DNA of 64,000 nucleotides, from the NCBI RefSeq assembly GCF_009739905.1, contig NZ_CP034279.1, positions 4,774,001 through 4,838,000 of the forward strand, given 5' to 3'. Shown in pieces: positions 33,882 through 42,011 of the stretch. The notes beneath the pieces are model-generated. The model was not told the DNA's origin and searched no databases. It saw only the letters and a list, made by a program, of their open reading frames with translations. This DNA comes from Streptomyces ficellus. Lineage in GTDB: Bacteria; Actinomycetota; Actinomycetes; Streptomycetales; Streptomycetaceae. The position numbers were made by a program, and so were the translations under genes. Within the stretch, counting starts at the first letter, position 1; each line of letters begins with the position of its first letter.

Positions 33882-36107
33882 ATGTCCAGTCTGTCGGTGG
33901 TCGAAGGGGTCCTCGAGCGGATCACGTACGCCAACGAGGAGAACGGCTACACGGTGGCCCGGGTCGACACGGGGCGCGGTGGCGGGGATCTCCTCACGGT
34001 GGTCGGCTCGCTGCTCGGCGCGCAGCCGGGGGAGTCGTTGCGGATGGAGGGGCGTTGGGGGTCGCATCCGAGTTACGGCAAGCAGTTCACCGTGGAGAAC
34101 TACACGACCGTCCTCCCGGCCACCGTCCAGGGCATCCGCCGCTATCTGGGCTCCGGACTGATCAAGGGCATCGGGCCGCGCATCGCCGACCGGATCGTGG
34201 AGCACTTCGGGGTCGGCACGCTGGAGGTGATCGAGCAGGAGCCCGCGCGGCTCGTCGAAGTGCCGGGGCTGGGGCCGAAACGGACGAGGATGATCGGCGC
34301 CGCGTGGGAGGAGCAGAAGGCGATCAAGGAGGTGATGGTCTTCCTCCAGGGCGTGGGCGTGTCCACCTCGATCGCCGTGCGGATCTACAAGAAGTACCAG
34401 GACGCCTCGATCTCCGTGGTGCGCAACCAGCCCTACCGGCTGGCCGCCGACGTGTGGGGCATCGGGTTCCTGACCGCCGACCGGATCGCGCAGGCGGTGG
34501 GGATACCGCACGACAGCCCGGACCGGGTGAAGGCCGGGTTGCAGTACGCGCTGTCGCAGTCCACCGACCAGGGGCACTGCTTCCTGCCGGAGGAGCGGCT
34601 GATCTCCGACGCGGTGAAGCTCCTCCAGGTCGACACGGGCCTGGTCATCGACTGCCTGGCCGCTCTGGCGGCCGACGAGGAGGGGGTCGTCCGGGAACAG
34701 GTCCCGGGCCCGGAGGGGCAGCCGCTGACGGCCGTCTACCTGGTCCCGTTCCACCGGGCCGAGGTCTCCCTGGCCGCCCAGCTCCAGCGGCTGCTGCGGA
34801 CCGGTGAGGACCGGATGCCGGCCTTCCGGGACGTGGCCTGGGACAAGGCGCTGGCGTGGCTCGCCGACCGTACGGGTGCCGATCTGGCGCCCGAGCAGGA
34901 GGAGGCGGTGCGCCTGGCGCTCACCGAGAAGGTGGCCGTGTTGACGGGCGGCCCCGGGTGCGGCAAGTCGTTCACGGTCCGGTCGATCGTGGAGCTGGCC
35001 CGCGCCAAGAAGGCCAAGGTGGTCCTCGCGGCGCCCACCGGCCGGGCCGCCAAGCGGCTGGCGGAGCTGACCGGCGCGGAGGCGTCCACGGTGCACCGGC
35101 TGCTGGAGCTGAAGCCGGGCGGGGACGCGGCGTACGACCGGGACCGGCCGCTCGACGCCGACCTGGTCGTCGTCGACGAGGCGTCCATGCTGGACCTGCT
35201 GCTGGCCAACAAGCTGGTCAAGGCGGTGGCGCCGGGCGCCCACCTGCTGCTGGTGGGGGACGTCGACCAGCTGCCCAGCGTGGGCGCGGGCGAGGTGCTG
35301 AGCGACCTGCTGGCGCCGGACGGCCCCGTCCCGTCGGTGCGGCTGACCCGGATCTTCCGGCAGGCCCGGCAGTCCGGTGTCGTCACCAACGCGCACCGGA
35401 TCAACTCGGGTCAGCAACCGCTGACTTCCGGGCTGCCGGACTTCTTCCTGTTCGTCGCCGAGGAGACCGAGGAGGCGGGCCGGCTCACGGTGGACGTGGC
35501 CGCCCGCCGCCTGCCGGCGAAGTTCGGCCTCGACCCGCGCCGTGACGTGCAGGTCCTGGCGCCGATGCACCGTGGCCCGGCAGGCGCGGGCGTCCTGAAC
35601 GGGCTGCTCCAGCAGGCCGTCACCCCCGCGAGACCCGGCCTGGCGGAGAAGAGGTTCGGCGGCCGGGTCTTCCGCGTCGGCGACAAGGTCACCCAGATCA
35701 GGAACAATTACGAGAAGGGTGCGAACGGGGTCTTCAACGGCACGGTCGGCGTGGTCACCTCGCTCGACGTGGACGAGCAGCGGCTGACGGTGCTGACCGA
35801 CGAGGACGAGGAGGTTCCTTACGACTTCGACGAGCTGGACGAGCTGGCGCACGCGTACGCGGTGACGATCCACCGCTCCCAGGGCAGCGAGTATCCGGCG
35901 GTGGTGATCCCGGTCACCACCGGGGCGTGGATGATGCTCCAGCGAAACCTGCTCTACACGGCCGTCACGCGCGCGAAGAAGCTCGTTGTCCTCGTGGGCT
36001 CACGCAAGGCGATCGGGCAGGCGGTCCGCACCGTCTCGGCCGGACGGCGCTTTACCTCACTGCGCCACCGGCTGAAAGGTGAGGTCCGGGTGGGAAACAT
36101 CACCTGA
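33882..36107 (+). CDS. recD2: RecD2-like ATP-dependent DNA helicase (SF1)
   Basis: A 741-residue superfamily 1B helicase of the RecD2 type, which works without RecBC. The N-terminal part has helix-hairpin-helix stretches (IKGIGPRIADRIVEHFGVG, LVEVPGLGPKRTRMI). The helicase core has Walker A TGGPGCGKS near residue 356, VVVDEASMLD (Walker B), VGDVDQLPSVGAG, RLTRIFRQ and the C-terminal AVTIHRSQGSEYPAV with LLYTAVTRAKK. It unwinds DNA 5' to 3' in family members. A TAGCGT box ends six bases before the ATG, suggesting a leaderless message. Citrate synthase follows separately. Confidence 0.92.
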   Translation: MSSLSVVEGVLERITYANEENGYTVARVDTGRGGGDLLTVVGSLLGAQPGESLRMEGRWGSHPSYGKQFTVENYTTVLPATVQGIRRYLGSGLIKGIGPRIADRIVEHFGVGTLEVIEQEPARLVEVPGLGPKRTRMIGAAWEEQKAIKEVMVFLQGVGVSTSIAVRIYKKYQDASISVVRNQPYRLAADVWGIGFLTADRIAQAVGIPHDSPDRVKAGLQYALSQSTDQGHCFLPEERLISDAVKLLQVDTGLVIDCLAALAADEEGVVREQVPGPEGQPLTAVYLVPFHRAEVSLAAQLQRLLRTGEDRMPAFRDVAWDKALAWLADRTGADLAPEQEEAVRLALTEKVAVLTGGPGCGKSFTVRSIVELARAKKAKVVLAAPTGRAAKRLAELTGAEASTVHRLLELKPGGDAAYDRDRPLDADLVVVDEASMLDLLLANKLVKAVAPGAHLLLVGDVDQLPSVGAGEVLSDLLAPDGPVPSVRLTRIFRQARQSGVVTNAHRINSGQQPLTSGLPDFFLFVAEETEEAGRLTVDVAARRLPAKFGLDPRRDVQVLAPMHRGPAGAGVLNGLLQQAVTPARPGLAEKRFGGRVFRVGDKVTQIRNNYEKGANGVFNGTVGVVTSLDVDEQRLTVLTDEDEEVPYDFDELDELAHAYAVTIHRSQGSEYPAVVIPVTTGAWMMLQRNLLYTAVTRAKKLVVLVGSRKAIGQAVRTVSAGRRFTSLRHRLKGEVRVGNIT

Positions 36108-36161
36108 GGATCACCCGGACTTTCGCAACCGGGGCGAAGGGGGCAGGATGAGCAGGTTGAC

Positions 36162-36209
36162 GGCACTGAGTGCCGCCAAGCGGCCGAATGGTCGACCCCG
36201 AGTGCACTC
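36162..36209. promoter_or_regulatory. Two AGTGC-type palindromes upstream of citrate synthase
   Basis: GGCACT-G-AGTGCC (36162-36174) and GAGTGCACTC (36200-36209). Both are perfect palindromes built from the same AGTGC/GCACT half-site, 32 bases apart centre to centre to the nearest few bases. They lie 75-125 bases before the gltA start and may be operators. Confidence 0.45.
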
Positions 36210-36284
36210 TGCTGGGCCAAGTGGGGGATGGTAGAGACAGTCAGGGCACCTCGAAGAAGAGGCACTACGTCGGTGAGGGATGAC

Positions 36285-37574
36285 GTGAGCGACAACTCTG
36301 TAGTACTGCGGTACGCGGACGGTGAATACACCTACCCGGTGGTCGAGAGCACCGTCGGTGACAAGGGCTTCGACATCGGGAAGCTCCGAGCCCAGACCGG
36401 TCTGGTGACCCTGGACAGCGGCTACGGCAACACGGCCGCCTACAAATCCGCGATCACCTACCTGGACGGCGAGCAGGGCATCCTGCGGTACCGCGGCTAC
36501 CCCATCGAGCAGCTGGCCGAGCGCTCCACCTTCCTCGAGGTGGCGTACCTGCTGATCAACGGTGAGCTGCCGAAGGTCGACGAGCTGGCGGCCTTCCGCA
36601 ACGAGATCACGCAGCACACCCTGCTGCACGAGGACGTCAAGCGGTTCTTCGACGGCTTCCCGCGCGACGCCCACCCGATGGCGATGCTGTCCTCGGTCGT
36701 CAGTGCGCTGTCCACGTTCTACCAGGACAGCCACAACCCGTTCGACGAGAAGCAGCGCCACCTGTCCACGATCCGGCTGCTGGCCAAGCTGCCCACGATC
36801 GCGGCCTACGCGTACAAGAAGTCGATCGGTCACCCGTTCGTCTACCCGCGCAACGACCTGTCGTACGTCGAGAACTTCCTGCGCATGACCTTCTCGGTCC
36901 CGGCCCAGGAGTACGAGCTGGACCCGGTCGTGGTGTCGGCCCTCGACAAGCTGCTGATCCTGCACGCGGACCACGAGCAGAACTGCTCCACGTCCACCGT
37001 GCGCCTGGTCGGCTCGTCGCAGGCGAACATGTTCGCCTCCGTCTCCGCCGGCATCTCCGCCCTGTGGGGCCCGCTGCACGGTGGCGCCAACCAGTCGGTG
37101 CTGGAGATGCTCCAGGGCATCAAGGCCGACGGCGGCGACGTCGACTCCTTCATCCGCAAGGTGAAGAACAAGGAGGACGGCGTCCGCCTGATGGGCTTCG
37201 GCCACCGCGTCTACAAGAACTTCGACCCCCGGGCGAAGATCATCAAGGCGGCCGCGCACGACGTCCTCTCCGCGCTCGGCAAGTCCGACGAGCTGCTGGA
37301 CATCGCGCTGAAGCTGGAGGAGCACGCGCTCGCCGACGACTACTTCGTCTCGCGCAACCTCTACCCGAACGTCGACTTCTACACGGGTCTGATCTACCGG
37401 GCGATGGGCTTCCCGACCGAGATGTTCACGGTGCTCTTCGCGCTGGGCCGGCTGCCGGGCTGGATCGCCCAGTGGCACGAGATGATCAAGGAGCCGGGTT
37501 CCCGCATCGGCCGTCCGCGCCAGATCTACACGGGCGAGGTTCTGCGCGACTTCGTCCCGGTCGAGGGCCGCTGA
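36285..37574 (+). CDS. gltA: Citrate synthase
   Basis: A 429-residue type II citrate synthase, very close to Streptomyces GltA/CitA as I remember it. It condenses oxaloacetate and acetyl-CoA in the TCA cycle. Catalytic features: LHADHEQNCSTSTVR, GPLHGGANQSVLEML, MGFGHRVYKNFDPRA and GSRIGRPRQIYTG. The start is a GTG (giving SDNSVVLRYADGEYTY) with GAGGG about eight bases upstream. In-frame starts at 36228 and 36273 are possible but extend into a poorly conserved stretch. A hairpin follows the stop. Confidence 0.96.
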   Translation: MSDNSVVLRYADGEYTYPVVESTVGDKGFDIGKLRAQTGLVTLDSGYGNTAAYKSAITYLDGEQGILRYRGYPIEQLAERSTFLEVAYLLINGELPKVDELAAFRNEITQHTLLHEDVKRFFDGFPRDAHPMAMLSSVVSALSTFYQDSHNPFDEKQRHLSTIRLLAKLPTIAAYAYKKSIGHPFVYPRNDLSYVENFLRMTFSVPAQEYELDPVVVSALDKLLILHADHEQNCSTSTVRLVGSSQANMFASVSAGISALWGPLHGGANQSVLEMLQGIKADGGDVDSFIRKVKNKEDGVRLMGFGHRVYKNFDPRAKIIKAAAHDVLSALGKSDELLDIALKLEEHALADDYFVSRNLYPNVDFYTGLIYRAMGFPTEMFTVLFALGRLPGWIAQWHEMIKEPGSRIGRPRQIYTGEVLRDFVPVEGR

Positions 37575-37608
37575 CGCCGGACGCCCCCCGGGCGCCGTAC
37601 GCACGAGA

Positions 37609-37653
37609 AGCGCCCCGCCGCCGATCCCCCCACGGGTCGGCGAGCGGGGCGCT
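37609..37653 (+). terminator. Terminator hairpin after citrate synthase
   Basis: AGCGCCCCGC-CGCCGA pairs with TCGGCG-(A)-GCGGGGCGCT with a single bulge and a 12-base loop. Followed by CCCC, not a U-tract. Confidence 0.7.
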
Positions 37654-38047
37654 CCCCATATCCCCGGAACGGATTCCCCCCACGGGATCCGGGTCCGGGC
37701 GTCTGCCGGGTTGCAGCAGAAGCTCGCGGTGCGATCTGCCGGGGTACGTACGGGAGGGCCGCTCAAAGCTCCCCGGTGCACGTGCCCCGGCCAACGCTTG
37801 CCTGGGACGTCCCCCAAGACATCCCATGAACGTCCCCCAAGACGTTCCTGGCATCGCCCATTTAGACTCGCGAGCCGTCCAAATGGTTACCCCCAAATAT
37901 CTGTGATCTAGGTCTCTTTGTGAAGGTCCTGTGAGTCACGTGAAGGTGAAATCACGGGGAGTCGAGCGGCGCGAGACCGACAGTCACCGGCAAAGGCGGA
38001 CGAAACGCCGGGGGTGTGCGGCGCCGGGAAGGCGTGAGGGGTGGCGG
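37654..38047. other. Non-coding interval between convergent genes with several palindromes
   Basis: No gene is convincing. It holds GGACGT-CCCCCAAG-ACATCC (37805-37824) and GAACGT-CCCCCAAG-ACGTTC (37828-37847), two copies of one palindrome 23 bases apart. A ten-base inverted repeat follows: CCATTTAGAC (37858-37867) with GTCCAAATGG (37877-37886), one mismatch. Confidence 0.65.
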
Positions 38048-38359
38048 TCAGGCCCGGCCGGCGAGCTCGTAACCCGCCTCGTCGACCGCCGCGCGCACCT
38101 CGGCCTCGTCCAGCGCGGTCTCGGAGACGACGGTGACCAGGCCGGACCCGGCGTCCGCCGTGACGGAGGTGACGCCGGCGAGGGCGGAGACCTCCTCGGT
38201 CACGGCGCCCTCGCAGTGGCCGCAGGTCATGCCCCGGACCTCGTAGACCGTCGTCACGCCGCCGGCCGCGGCCCCGGCCGCACTGTCGTGGCAGGAGCCG
38301 GCGGGGGAGCAGCAGGAGCCGGTCGCCTGGGGGAGCTCGGTCCTCGTCTCAGCGGTCAT
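38048..38359 (-). CDS. Copper-binding heavy-metal-associated (HMA) protein, CopZ-like
   Basis: A 103-residue protein. The C-terminal 70 residues form an HMA domain with the metal site GMTCGHCEGAV. The N terminus adds a second cysteine/histidine cluster (GSCCSPAGSCHDS) not found in minimal CopZ. It likely carries Cu(I) to an exporter or buffers it. ATG 38359 has GAGGAGAA upstream. A near-perfect CsoR operator lies 80 bases upstream, so copper should induce it. No copper ATPase gene is in view. Confidence 0.9.
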   Translation of the reverse strand: MTAETRTELPQATGSCCSPAGSCHDSAAGAAAGGVTTVYEVRGMTCGHCEGAVTEEVSALAGVTSVTADAGSGLVTVVSETALDEAEVRAAVDEAGYELAGRA

Positions 38360-38438
38360 GGTGTTCTCCTCTACGGTCGGACTCGTGGTGCGGCAGGGGC
38401 GCACGGGAGCACCGTGGCGTCCTGGCGTACCACAGACT

Positions 38439-38455
38439 ATACCCCTAGGGGGTAT
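38439..38455. promoter_or_regulatory. CsoR-type copper-responsive operator
   Basis: ATACCCC-TA-GGGGGTAT matches the known CsoR palindrome of actinobacteria. It overlaps the TAG stop (38445-38447) of the upstream acetyltransferase gene on the same strand. Confidence 0.85.
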
Positions 38456-39056
38456 GAATTCCAGTAAGCCCGGGCCCGTGTGCCGTCTCCGGGTGCCCCC
38501 GGTGGACGGCCCATTCGCGGGCCAGGACCGACATGGAGAGCGAGTCGATCCACCGGCCCCGGTGCAGCAGCGCCTCGCGCTCCACGCCCTCCTGGACGAA
38601 GCCGACCTTCTCGTAGACGCGGATCGCGCGCGGGTTGAAGGCGAAGACGCCGAGGGAGACCCGGTTCAGGTGCAGGTGCTCGAAGGCGTGGGCGAGGAGC
38701 AGCCGGATCGCCTCGGTGCCGAGGCCCCGGCCGCGGCCCCGGGGCCCGATGAGGGTGCGGAAGTTGCAGCTGCGGTTCGGTTCGTCCCACTCGTTGAGGA
38801 CGAGCTCGCCCACCACCTCACCGGAGGTCCGGTCGACCAGGGCGAGGTCCAGCCGGTCGGGGTGGTCGCCGCGGGAGCCGTACCAGGAGCGCAGGTACGC
38901 GGGGGAGAGCGGCGGCGCGTCCTCGGGAGTGCCGGTGAGGGTGAGGACCTCGGGATCAGTGAGGATCTCCGCGAACACGGCCGCGTCCTCCTCGGTGACC
39001 GGGCGCAGCACGACGTTGTCGCCGGTCAGGGTGGGTTTGCTGGAGAAGTCGGTCAT
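38445..39056 (-). CDS. GNAT family N-acetyltransferase (RimJ-like)
   Basis: A 203-residue acetyltransferase of the RimJ/RimL group. It begins TDFSSKPTLTGDNVVLRPVTEEDA and has the acetyl-CoA loop IGPRGRGRGLGTEAI, then NRVSLGVFAFNPRAIRVYEKVGF. It acetylates an amine on a protein or small molecule; the target is unknown. ATG 39056 has GGAGGATC upstream. Its stop lies inside the copper operator of the next gene, so read-through into the copper gene is under CsoR influence. Confidence 0.88.
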   Translation of the reverse strand: MTDFSSKPTLTGDNVVLRPVTEEDAAVFAEILTDPEVLTLTGTPEDAPPLSPAYLRSWYGSRGDHPDRLDLALVDRTSGEVVGELVLNEWDEPNRSCNFRTLIGPRGRGRGLGTEAIRLLLAHAFEHLHLNRVSLGVFAFNPRAIRVYEKVGFVQEGVEREALLHRGRWIDSLSMSVLAREWAVHRGHPETAHGPGLTGIHTP

Positions 39057-39194
39057 CCGGTGATCCTCCGGCCCGGCGGGGGAGCGGGCAAGGGGATTAC
39101 GCCGCCGGCCCCGCACCGGGGGCGGTGCGGGGCCGGGGTGCCGGGCCGGGGTGCCGGACCGGCGTGCCGGGTCCGGGCGGCGCGGGGGTGGGTG

Positions 39195-39392
39195 TCAGCT
39201 CGGGCGGCCGCGGTTGCCGGGGCGGTTGGCCACCCAGGTGCGGATCGTGTCCGCGTACCAGTACGGCTTCCCGCCCTCCACGTGGTCGGGCTGCGGGAGC
39301 AGGCCGTGCTTGCGGTACGAGCGGACCGTGTCCGGCTGCACCCGGATGTGCGCGGCGATCTCCTTGTAGGACCAGAGCCTTCTGTCCGTCAT
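39195..39392 (-). CDS. Small MerR/excisionase-like helix-turn-helix protein
   Basis: A 65-residue winged-helix DNA-binding protein: RLWSYKEIAAHIRVQPDTVRSYRKHGLLPQPDHVEGGKPYW. The sequence is a single MerR-like or AlpA/excisionase-like domain with no ligand part. ATG 39392 follows GGGAGGTG. No recombinase or phage gene is nearby, so it is more likely a stand-alone chromosomal regulator than an excisionase. Its 220-base upstream region contains two inverted repeats. Confidence 0.82.
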   Translation of the reverse strand: MTDRRLWSYKEIAAHIRVQPDTVRSYRKHGLLPQPDHVEGGKPYWYADTIRTWVANRPGNRGRPS

Positions 39393-39565
39393 CTTGGGCA
39401 CCTCCCTGCGCGCGCCGCGGGGCGGTCCGGGAGGGACCGTCGGGGGGCCGCGGCGCAGACGCTGGCGATCACTGAGCCAGTGCCCGTTGAACGACGCAGA
39501 GTGACGGGCCGGAAGGGCTTGTCGACCGGCTGTGACGGAAGACCCGCGTGACGGAGACATGTGTG

Positions 39566-39584
39566 ACAGCGGTGAGACCGCTGT
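39566..39584. promoter_or_regulatory. Inverted repeat upstream of the small HTH gene
   Basis: ACAGCGGT-GAG-ACCGCTGT, perfect eight-base arms. A second one, CACTG-AGC-CAGTG, is at 39470-39482. Either could be an operator; 39566 also lies just past the end of the inositol-related isomerase gene and might act as its terminator. Confidence 0.45.
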
Positions 39585-39614
39585 GACACGAAGGGGTCAG
39601 AGAGGGGGCCGCGG

Positions 39615-40529
39615 TCAGGCTCCGCAGGAGCGGAGGAAGCGGCGGGTGCGGCGGGCGATGGGGAAGGGCTTGTCCGGCGGGCAGGGGTACATGTCCTGCT
39701 CGACGATCGCGAAGAGGTCGACGTCCAGTGCCTGGGCGGCGGCCAGTACGGGTTCGAGGGCGGGCACGCCGGCCGGGGGCTCGCACATCACGCCGCGGGC
39801 CACGGCCGGCCCGAACGGGGTGCCCGCGGCGACGACCTCGGCCAGGACGCGGGGGTCGACCTGCTTCAGGTGCAGGTAGCCGATGCGTTCGCCGTACGTC
39901 TCGATCAGTTTGACGCTGTCGCCGCCGCAGTACGCGTAGTGCCCGGTGTCCAGGCAGAGGGAGACCAGGTCGGGGTCGGTCGCGTCGAGGAAACGGCTGA
40001 CGCTCTCCTCGCCGTCGATGTGGGTGTCGGCGTGCGGATGGACGACGATGCGCAGGCCGAAGCGGTCCCGCACCTCGCGCCCGAGGCGTTCGGTCAGGCG
40101 GGTCAGGTTCCGCCACTGGTCCGCCGTCAGGGTCCGGTCCTCCAGCACCTCGCCCGTCTTGTCGTCGCGCCAGAAGGACGGGATGACGACGAGGTGGTCG
40201 GCGCCCATCGCGCGGGCGAGCGTGGCGTTGTCCGAGACGTGCGCCCAGGTCTTCTCCCACACGGCGTCCCCGTGGTGCAGGCCGGTGAAGACGGTGCCCG
40301 CCGAGACCTTCAGCCCGCGGCGCGCGGTCTCCGCGGTGAGCCGGGCGGGGTCGGTGGGGAGGTACCCGTAGGGCCCGAGCTCGATCCACTCGTACCCGGC
40401 CTCCGTCACCTCGTCGAGGAAGCGCGGCCAGGGGACCTGCTGTGGGTCGTCGGGGAACCACACCCCCCACGAGTCGGGGGCGGAACCGATCCGGATGCGG
40501 GACAGCGGCGGCGGGGACAGCGGCGTCAT
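39615..40529 (-). CDS. TIM-barrel inosose dehydratase/isomerase-like protein (IolE/IolI family)
   Basis: A 304-residue xylose-isomerase-like barrel. It begins RIRIGSAPDSWGVWFPDD, typical of IolE/IolI-like proteins. Metal-site candidates: RIVVHPHADTHIDGE, LVSLCLDTGHYAYCGG, IGYLHLKQVDP and VMCEPPAG. It is divergent from iolC and shares its control region, so it probably dehydrates scyllo-inosose (IolE) or interconverts inososes (IolI). Which of the two cannot be decided by eye. No iolG-type inositol dehydrogenase is in the window. Confidence 0.85.
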   Translation of the reverse strand: MTPLSPPPLSRIRIGSAPDSWGVWFPDDPQQVPWPRFLDEVTEAGYEWIELGPYGYLPTDPARLTAETARRGLKVSAGTVFTGLHHGDAVWEKTWAHVSDNATLARAMGADHLVVIPSFWRDDKTGEVLEDRTLTADQWRNLTRLTERLGREVRDRFGLRIVVHPHADTHIDGEESVSRFLDATDPDLVSLCLDTGHYAYCGGDSVKLIETYGERIGYLHLKQVDPRVLAEVVAAGTPFGPAVARGVMCEPPAGVPALEPVLAAAQALDVDLFAIVEQDMYPCPPDKPFPIARRTRRFLRSCGA

Positions 40530-40567
40530 GGGGGTCAGCTTGGTGGCGGCCGCCGGGGGTCGTCAAG

Positions 40568-40581
40568 CATTCGTCCGAATG
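40568..40581. promoter_or_regulatory. Candidate operator in the iol divergent control region
   Basis: CATTCG-TC-CGAATG, a perfect 14-base palindrome, 14 bases upstream of the iolC -35 box. Probably bound by an inositol-responsive repressor encoded elsewhere. Confidence 0.6.
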
Positions 40582-40594
40582 TCAGGACAAAATG

Positions 40595-40623
40595 TTGACA
40601 GGGGTACTCGGGGCGGCTAGACC
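40595..40623 (+). promoter_or_regulatory. Housekeeping promoter of the iolC operon
   Basis: TTGACA (40595-40600), 17 bases, TAGACC (40618-40623). Close to the HrdB consensus of Streptomyces. Transcription would begin near 40630, about 30 bases before the iolC ATG. Confidence 0.65.
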
Positions 40624-40658
40624 TGATCACGGTGCCGACCGACGCGAAGGGGACATGG

Positions 40659-42011
40659 ATGGCGACCGATCGTTACGACCTCATCACCATGGGGCGCATC
40701 GGGGTGGACCTCTATCCGCTCCAGACCGGCGTCCCGCTCGCCCGCGTCGAGACGTTCGGCAAGTTCCTCGGCGGCTCGCCCTCCAACGTGGCGGTCGCCG
40801 CCGCCCGCCTCGGCCGCCGCACCGCGCTGATCACCCGCACGGGCGCGGACCCCTTCGGCACGTACCTGCACCAGGAGCTGCGGGCGTTCGGCGTGGACGA
40901 CCGGTGGGTGACGCCGGTCGACGCGTACCCCACCCCGCTCACCTTCTGCGAGATCTTCCCGCCGGACGACTTCCCGCTCTACTTCTACCGGCAGCCCAAG
41001 GCCCCGGACCTGGAGATCCACGAGCACGAGCTGGACCTGGCGGCGATCGCCGCCGCCCGGGTGTTCTGGATGACCGGTACGGGCCTGTCCGCCGACCCCA
41101 GCCGCACGTCCACCCTCGCGGCGCTCGCGGCCCGGTCGTCCGCGTCGCCGCCCGGCGGCCCGTCCGGTGGCCCGCGCCCCGCCGGGTACGCCGCCGCGCC
41201 GGACGGGCGGGTCACCGTGTTCGACCTCGACTGGCGGCCCATGTTCTGGTCCGGCGCCGACGAGGCCCGGCCCCGCTACGCGGCCGCCCTGCGGCACGCC
41301 ACCGTCGCCGTGGGCAACCTCGACGAGTGCGAGATCGCCACCGGCGAGCGCGAACCGCACGCCGCGGCCCGCGCCCTCCTCGACCGGGGCGTCCGGCTCG
41401 CCGTCGTCAAGCAGGGCCCCAAGGGCGTCCTCGCCATGACCGCCGACGGCGACACCGCCGACGTGCCGCCCGTCCCGGTGGAGGTCGTCAACGGCCTCGG
41501 CGCGGGCGACGCGTTCGGCGGGGCGCTGTGCCACGGGCTCCTCGCCGGATGGGACCTGGAGCGGGCCGTACGGTACGCCAACGCCGCGGGCGCCCTCGTC
41601 GCCTCCCGCCTCGCCTGCTCCTCCGCGATGCCGTTCCCGCACGAGGTCGAAGCCGCCCTCACCGGCCCGGCGCCCTCGGCGGCCCACCCGGAGGACGCCG
41701 GGTCGGGTGCCGCCGCGCCGCCGGGGCCCGGCCCCGCTCCCGGCGGGCCGAGGCCCCGCGCGGCCGCGTCCCTGACCGCCCGCCCAGGGGCCCCCGGCCC
41801 GGGCGCCTCCGCGTCCCCGCCGGCCCACCCGGAGGACGCCGGGTCGGGTGCCGCCCCCGAAAACGCCACGCCCGGCCCCGGCCGCCCCGGGGGCGGGCAC
41901 CCCGGGGGCGGCCAGCCCGGCCCCGCCCACCCCGAAGGGGGGTACCCCGGCCCCGCCCACCCCGAAGGGGGTCAGCACCGCCCCGCCCACCCCGAAGGCG
42001 GCCGATCGTGA
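40659..42011 (+). CDS. iolC: 5-dehydro-2-deoxygluconokinase with a long low-complexity tail
   Basis: A 450-residue PfkB-family kinase. It phosphorylates 2-deoxy-5-keto-gluconate in inositol breakdown. It begins DRYDLITMGRIGVDLYPLQ, has GKFLGGSPSNVAVAAARLG, and has the catalytic-base motif NGLGAGDAFGGALC near residue 280. The kinase ends near residue 335. The remaining 115 residues are Pro/Ala/Gly-rich with repeats (HPEDAGSGAA twice, PAHPEGG several times) that normal IolC, about 330 residues, lacks. An internal insert SSASPPGGPSGGPRP is also seen. ATG 40659 has AAGGGGA upstream. Confidence 0.9.
   Translation: MATDRYDLITMGRIGVDLYPLQTGVPLARVETFGKFLGGSPSNVAVAAARLGRRTALITRTGADPFGTYLHQELRAFGVDDRWVTPVDAYPTPLTFCEIFPPDDFPLYFYRQPKAPDLEIHEHELDLAAIAAARVFWMTGTGLSADPSRTSTLAALAARSSASPPGGPSGGPRPAGYAAAPDGRVTVFDLDWRPMFWSGADEARPRYAAALRHATVAVGNLDECEIATGEREPHAAARALLDRGVRLAVVKQGPKGVLAMTADGDTADVPPVPVEVVNGLGAGDAFGGALCHGLLAGWDLERAVRYANAAGALVASRLACSSAMPFPHEVEAALTGPAPSAAHPEDAGSGAAAPPGPGPAPGGPRPRAAASLTARPGAPGPGASASPPAHPEDAGSGAAPENATPGPGRPGGGHPGGGQPGPAHPEGGYPGPAHPEGGQHRPAHPEGGRS

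Noticed and set aside
37711..37911. Possible 66-codon gene in the gap after citrate synthase
   Set aside because: No ribosome-binding site, no codon bias and it overlaps the palindrome cluster.
37931..38467. Plus-strand open frame opposite the copper-binding gene
   Set aside because: The minus strand carries an intact HMA motif, ribosome-binding site and CsoR operator; the plus frame is a shadow.
39195..39392. Excisionase marking an integrated element
   Set aside because: No integrase, attachment-site duplication or plasmid/phage genes nearby. The tRNA gene at 59835 is also intact, with no flanking repeat seen.
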